DNA from: an uncultured Chromatiaceae bacterium
Lineage (GTDB): Bacteria; Pseudomonadota; Gammaproteobacteria; Enterobacterales; Alteromonadaceae
NCBI GenBank assembly: GCA_946482615.1
Contig: CAMLSF010000001.1
Location: 4,420 to 68,419, forward strand
Reading direction: 5' to 3'
Length of the DNA stretch: 64,000 bases
Below the pieces are notes generated by a model, which saw only the letters and a program-made list of their open reading frames with translations, was not told where the DNA came from and made no database searches. Position 1 is the first letter of the stretch. Each line of letters starts with the position of its first letter. Made by a program: the position numbers and the translations under genes. This document shows positions 61,006-64,000 of this stretch, piece after piece.

Positions 61006-62309
61006 TGAGGCCACTGCGCTTGCCCCACAGTCTGGCCGCCCGTCTGGCCCTTATTTTATTCGTGGGTCTGGTGCTGGCTTATGGCCTGTCATTCAGTTCA
61101 CAGTTTTATGAGCGCTACCAGACAGGCCGTAATGTCATGCTGAATAATTTATCCACAGATGTCAGTACAGCTGTAGCACTGCTGGACAGATTACCTGCAG
61201 AGGAAAGAGCGGCCTGGTTGCCTTTAGTCGAAAGGCGCAACTACAGGTATCTGCTGGACCAGCCGATACAGGGTGAGCCTATGGATATGCAGCAGCCCCC
61301 TATGGCTGCTCTGACTATCACGCAGAGCATCGCCAAAAGATACCAGCCGGTATTTCAGACTATGCCGGGGGTACGACCTCACTTTCAGGTGCATATGACC
61401 TTAAGCGACGGCAACTCACTGACGCTCGACGTCACACCCGGCGCTATCCCTATAGCTCAGTGGTTACCCATAGTGCTTATTCTGCAGTTGCTGGTGTTGC
61501 TGGGGTGTACCTGGTTAGCTGTGCATATGGCTATTCGTCCTCTGACCCGTCTGGCGCAGGCTGTGGATCAACTGGACCCGGATCTGCCAGGCCCAGCGCT
61601 GGATGAAAAAGGCCCCAGCGAAGTGGTGTATGCCGCCCGTGCTTTTAATACGCTGCAAAGCCGTATTGCCGCTTTTCTGAAAGAACGGATGCAACTGCTG
61701 GCCGCTATTTCTCACGATTTGCAAACCCCTATCACCCGGATGAAACTGCGGGTGGAGCAGATGCATGGCTTGCAGGAAAAGGACAAGTTGTGGAGTGATT
61801 TAAGCGAAATGCAACAGCTAGTCAGGGAAGGTGTAGCCTACGCCCGCAGCATGGACAGTACGTCTGAGCCTGAGTGCCGGATCGATCTGGCGGCCTTTCT
61901 CGATAGTTTTGTCTGTGATTATCAGGACAGCGGTCAGGCGGTCAGCTTCAGTAGTCACACAACAGCACTGATCAACACCAGACCCCATGCGCTGCGCCGA
62001 ATTTTAACCAACCTGACAGATAACGCACTGAACTATGCAGGCAGCGCAGAATTAACAGTGCAAAACACCGCATCCGGCATCCTGCTGCAGGTACTGGATA
62101 ACGGGCCTGGCATCCCAGAAGCAGAACTGGAGCAAGTGCTGCAGCCTTTTTATCGGGTCGAAAGTTCACGCAACCGCGAAACCGGAGGCACAGGTTTAGG
62201 GCTGGCGATAGCACAACAACTCAGCCTGGCTTTGGGTGGCAAACTGAGCCTGAAAAACCGCGCTGAAGGCGGGCTTTGTGTCAGCCTCGAACTGCCTGCA
62301 CAACCTTAA
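61005..62309 (+). CDS. Sensor histidine kinase
   Basis: 434 residues. Two membrane helices (about 11-30 and 150-172) frame a periplasmic sensor of about 120 residues, followed by HAMP, the phospho-His in ISHDLQTPITRMKL near 236, the N-box LRRILTNLTDNALNYA, G1 LDNGPGIP and G2 GGTGLGLAIAQQL. Cognate kinase of the preceding regulator (ATGA overlap). The periplasmic part has His and Met residues (EPMDMQQPPM, HFQVHM) that could bind copper, which is speculation. Confidence 0.93.
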   Translation: MRPLRLPHSLAARLALILFVGLVLAYGLSFSSQFYERYQTGRNVMLNNLSTDVSTAVALLDRLPAEERAAWLPLVERRNYRYLLDQPIQGEPMDMQQPPMAALTITQSIAKRYQPVFQTMPGVRPHFQVHMTLSDGNSLTLDVTPGAIPIAQWLPIVLILQLLVLLGCTWLAVHMAIRPLTRLAQAVDQLDPDLPGPALDEKGPSEVVYAARAFNTLQSRIAAFLKERMQLLAAISHDLQTPITRMKLRVEQMHGLQEKDKLWSDLSEMQQLVREGVAYARSMDSTSEPECRIDLAAFLDSFVCDYQDSGQAVSFSSHTTALINTRPHALRRILTNLTDNALNYAGSAELTVQNTASGILLQVLDNGPGIPEAELEQVLQPFYRVESSRNRETGGTGLGLAIAQQLSLALGGKLSLKNRAEGGLCVSLELPAQP

Positions 62310-62440
62310 TCTGCTCCCGGATACATAGAGATACAAAAGGCCTGATCGCCGACATATTGGGGATACAGCAAAGACAGAAAATGGACAGCGAAGCAGCGAC
62401 TGCATCCCGCATGGCGCGCTTAATCTGAAGGATACTGTCC

Positions 62441-63076
62441 ATGACTTATGCCAACTCACAGCCCGGCCTGCGTGGCTGGGCTTTATTTGCGCTGCTGTCG
62501 TTAACTGTGCTGTTGTTTGCAACCAGCACCATGCTGTTGCATACCGAATTAGTAGAAGCCTTACGCAGTGCTATCCGTGTGACAGCCCGTACTTCTTTTG
62601 TCTTGTTTCTGTTGACCTTTTTAGCCTCTTCACTGGTTATTCTGCGGCCAAACCCGGGCACCAAAGCCTTACTCAGAGAAAGACGCTTTCTCGGCTTGTC
62701 TTTTGCGTTTTCGCATCTGGTGCATGGTATTCTGATCCTGCTTTACGCTCAGCTGTTTCCTGAAACCTTCTGGAATGGCCGTACCGCTACAACCAATATT
62801 CCCGGTTCTGTGGGTTATCTGTTTATTCTGCTGCTGACCATCACCTCTTTTCCGCTGATGATACGACTGCTGGGGTTCAACATCTGGAAACTGCTGCATT
62901 CAACAGGGACCTGGGTGATAGCCGCTATTTTTTGCCTGTCGTTTTATAAACGTATTCCGCTGCACCCCTGGTATCTGATTGCCTTTAGCATCATGGTATC
63001 GGCCGTCGCGCTGAAGCTGACTGCAAAACTGGTAGTCCGCGCCCGTAAAGAGTCCAAAGTTGGAGCCTTGTCGTGA
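62441..63076 (+). CDS. Ferric-reductase-like heme membrane protein
   Basis: 211 residues with six membrane helices. Two His pairs able to bind heme b appear: FAFSHLVHG on one helix and [10 protein letters not shown] on another, as in the ferric-reductase transmembrane/MsrQ group. Could reduce metal or feed electrons to a periplasmic partner. Overlaps the DoxX gene by GTGA. Confidence 0.75.
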   Translation: MTYANSQPGLRGWALFALLSLTVLLFATSTMLLHTELVEALRSAIRVTARTSFVLFLLTFLASSLVILRPNPGTKALLRERRFLGLSFAFSHLVHGILILLYAQLFPETFWNGRTATTNIPGSVGYLFILLLTITSFPLMIRLLGFNIWKLLHSTGTWVIAAIFCLSFYKRIPLHPWYLIAFSIMVSAVALKLTAKLVVRARKESKVGALS

Positions 63077-63570
63077 AGAACCCACTGAACTTTCTGATCC
63101 AAACTCTATCGGCGTATCTGAATACAGCAGCTTTATGGCTGGCGGATATTCCACTGCGCTTGTTTCTGGCCTGGGAGTTTTTTGAAGCAGGCCTGGAGAA
63201 ATGGCAGGGCGAGAACTGGTTTGCACAAATTCAGTCGAATTTTCCGCTGCCGTTTAATCTGTTACCGGTCAACCTGAACTGGCAATTGTCGATGTGGGCA
63301 GAGTTAATAGCCCCTGTGTTATTAGTGCTTGGTGTTGGCACCCGTCTGGCGAGTTTTGTACTTATTATCCTGACCATAGTAGCCACTGCAGCTGTGCATT
63401 GGCCAGCGGAGTGGTCCAGTTTGTCAGAGCTTGCCATGGGCTACTCCATCAGTGATAAAGGTTATGGCAACTACAAGTTACCTTTGATTTATATGGTCGG
63501 GCTATTTTTCCTGTTGCTTAAAGGCTCAGGCCAGTTCAGTGTGGATGCGTTGCTGCGTCAGCGGAGCTAA
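63073..63570 (+). CDS. DoxX family membrane protein (HvfX-like)
   Basis: 165 residues, four membrane helices: [60 protein letters not shown] and [16 protein letters not shown]. DoxX proteins accompany HvfABC metallophore clusters under the name HvfX. GTG start fixed by the GTGA overlap with the previous gene. Confidence 0.8.
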   Translation: MKNPLNFLIQTLSAYLNTAALWLADIPLRLFLAWEFFEAGLEKWQGENWFAQIQSNFPLPFNLLPVNLNWQLSMWAELIAPVLLVLGVGTRLASFVLIILTIVATAAVHWPAEWSSLSELAMGYSISDKGYGNYKLPLIYMVGLFFLLLKGSGQFSVDALLRQRS

Positions 63571-63661
63571 CACCGACACTGACACACTTTGATTGCCAGG
63601 GCTGAATTCATTTCAGCCTTTTTTTGCCTATCTGAAGTCATTGGCGTTCAGCCAAACAAAA

Positions 63662-63681
63662 GGCCCCGCTATGGGGCCTTT
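63662..63681. terminator. Hairpin between convergent doxX and hvfC-like genes
   Basis: AGGCCCCGCTATGGGGCCTT: GGCCCC and GGGGCC pair, followed on the + strand by TATTTCT and on the minus strand by TTGTTTGG. Suits a bidirectional terminator. Confidence 0.75.
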
Positions 63682-63730
63682 ATTTCTATGAAGCTCTTTT
63701 AAGCGAAGCCGCAAAGGACTCTCAATATTT

Positions 63731-64000
63731 TTAGCCAGAAATAACACCTTGCACAAACAGCTGCTGCAGCAAAACCTGACCTGAGGGTAATACCTCTTCC
63801 AACTTCATGTCCATAGTATCCGCCAGTGCTGCCAGATGCTGCCGCCCTGTCCACTGCTGTTGCTGCACCGAAGCCAGAAATGCATAAGCCAACGGAGCCA
63901 GACGGGAGAAGTGTACTTTGTGATCCGCTTTTCGCTGGGCCAAAAGTAAGGTTGGCTCCGGTAAAACCTGCTTCGGCAAATGGCCTGGGCCAATGTCACA
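63731..64000 (-). CDS. HvfC-like (DUF2063) RiPP maturation protein, C-terminal part
   Basis: About 89 codons, open to the right edge. The visible piece has the C-terminal DUF2063 pattern: PEPTLLLAQRKADHKVHFSRLAPLAYAFLASVQ, then a helical end (LADTMDMKLEEVLPSGQVLLQQLFVQGVIS). HvfC partners the MNIO enzyme HvfB in making copper-binding peptides. Convergent with the DoxX gene, so the locus has two opposed units. The start lies outside the window. Confidence 0.65.
   Translation of the reverse strand, partial: CDIGPGHLPKQVLPEPTLLLAQRKADHKVHFSRLAPLAYAFLASVQQQQWTGRQHLAALADTMDMKLEEVLPSGQVLLQQLFVQGVISG

Overview
The window reads as chromosome of a free-living gammaproteobacterium of the Alteromonadales/Chromatiales type. 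A Rheinheimera-like host is my best guess, inferred from gene families, short palindromic repeats and very glutamine-rich coiled coils; it is not proven. Coding density is high. I see no insertion sequences, prophage, CRISPR array or rRNA.

Left flank (1-18.7 kb): a broken amidohydrolase at the edge, a DUF1285 protein, one tRNA-His with two decayed copies of its 3' end behind it, MscS, a DUF481 outer-membrane protein, the SbcCD nuclease pair, an M28 peptidase, the RhtA exporter, a periplasmic-binding-like protein, a gluzincin-type peptidase, a degenerate HNH-like protein, an S41 protease lipoprotein with a small partner, an XRE regulator, an AidA/PixA inclusion-body protein, a phosphomannomutase and an SRPBCC protein.

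Centre (18.8-52.9 kb): one uninterrupted lateral-type flagellar system of about 34 kb. On the minus strand, in transcription order: flgBCDEFGHIJKL, an unknown gene, flagellin lafA, fliD, fliS, fliT, fliK, fliL, fliA (LafS), motA, motB, a PilZ-like gene, fliMNPQR, flhB, flhA, a 616-bp intergenic region, motY, lafK, fliEFGHIJ. flgA, flgM and flgN run the other way. It lacks fliO, flhF, flhG and che genes, as lateral systems do. Control is readable in the DNA: LafK (sigma-54 activator), -24/-12 boxes before fliT and flgB, a shared sigma-28-like promoter before lafA and flgM, and a clear cyclic-di-GMP-I (GEMM) riboswitch in the motY-lafK leader. Together with the PilZ-like gene between motB and fliM this suggests that c-di-GMP acts on the system both at expression and at the motor.

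Right flank (52.9-64 kb): a minus-strand operon of an N-acetylglucosamine kinase, a Tat-exported N4-glucosylasparaginase and CutC; an acyltransferase-3 membrane protein divergent from a membrane-anchored LytTR regulator; and an AtoE-type fatty-acid transporter. The window ends in a likely copper/metallophore RiPP locus: a precursor with EGKCG repeats fused to an EF-hand pair, a two-component system, a ferric-reductase-like membrane protein and a DoxX (HvfX-like) protein, facing the C-terminus of an HvfC-like maturation protein. The MNIO enzyme (HvfB) would be expected just beyond the right edge.
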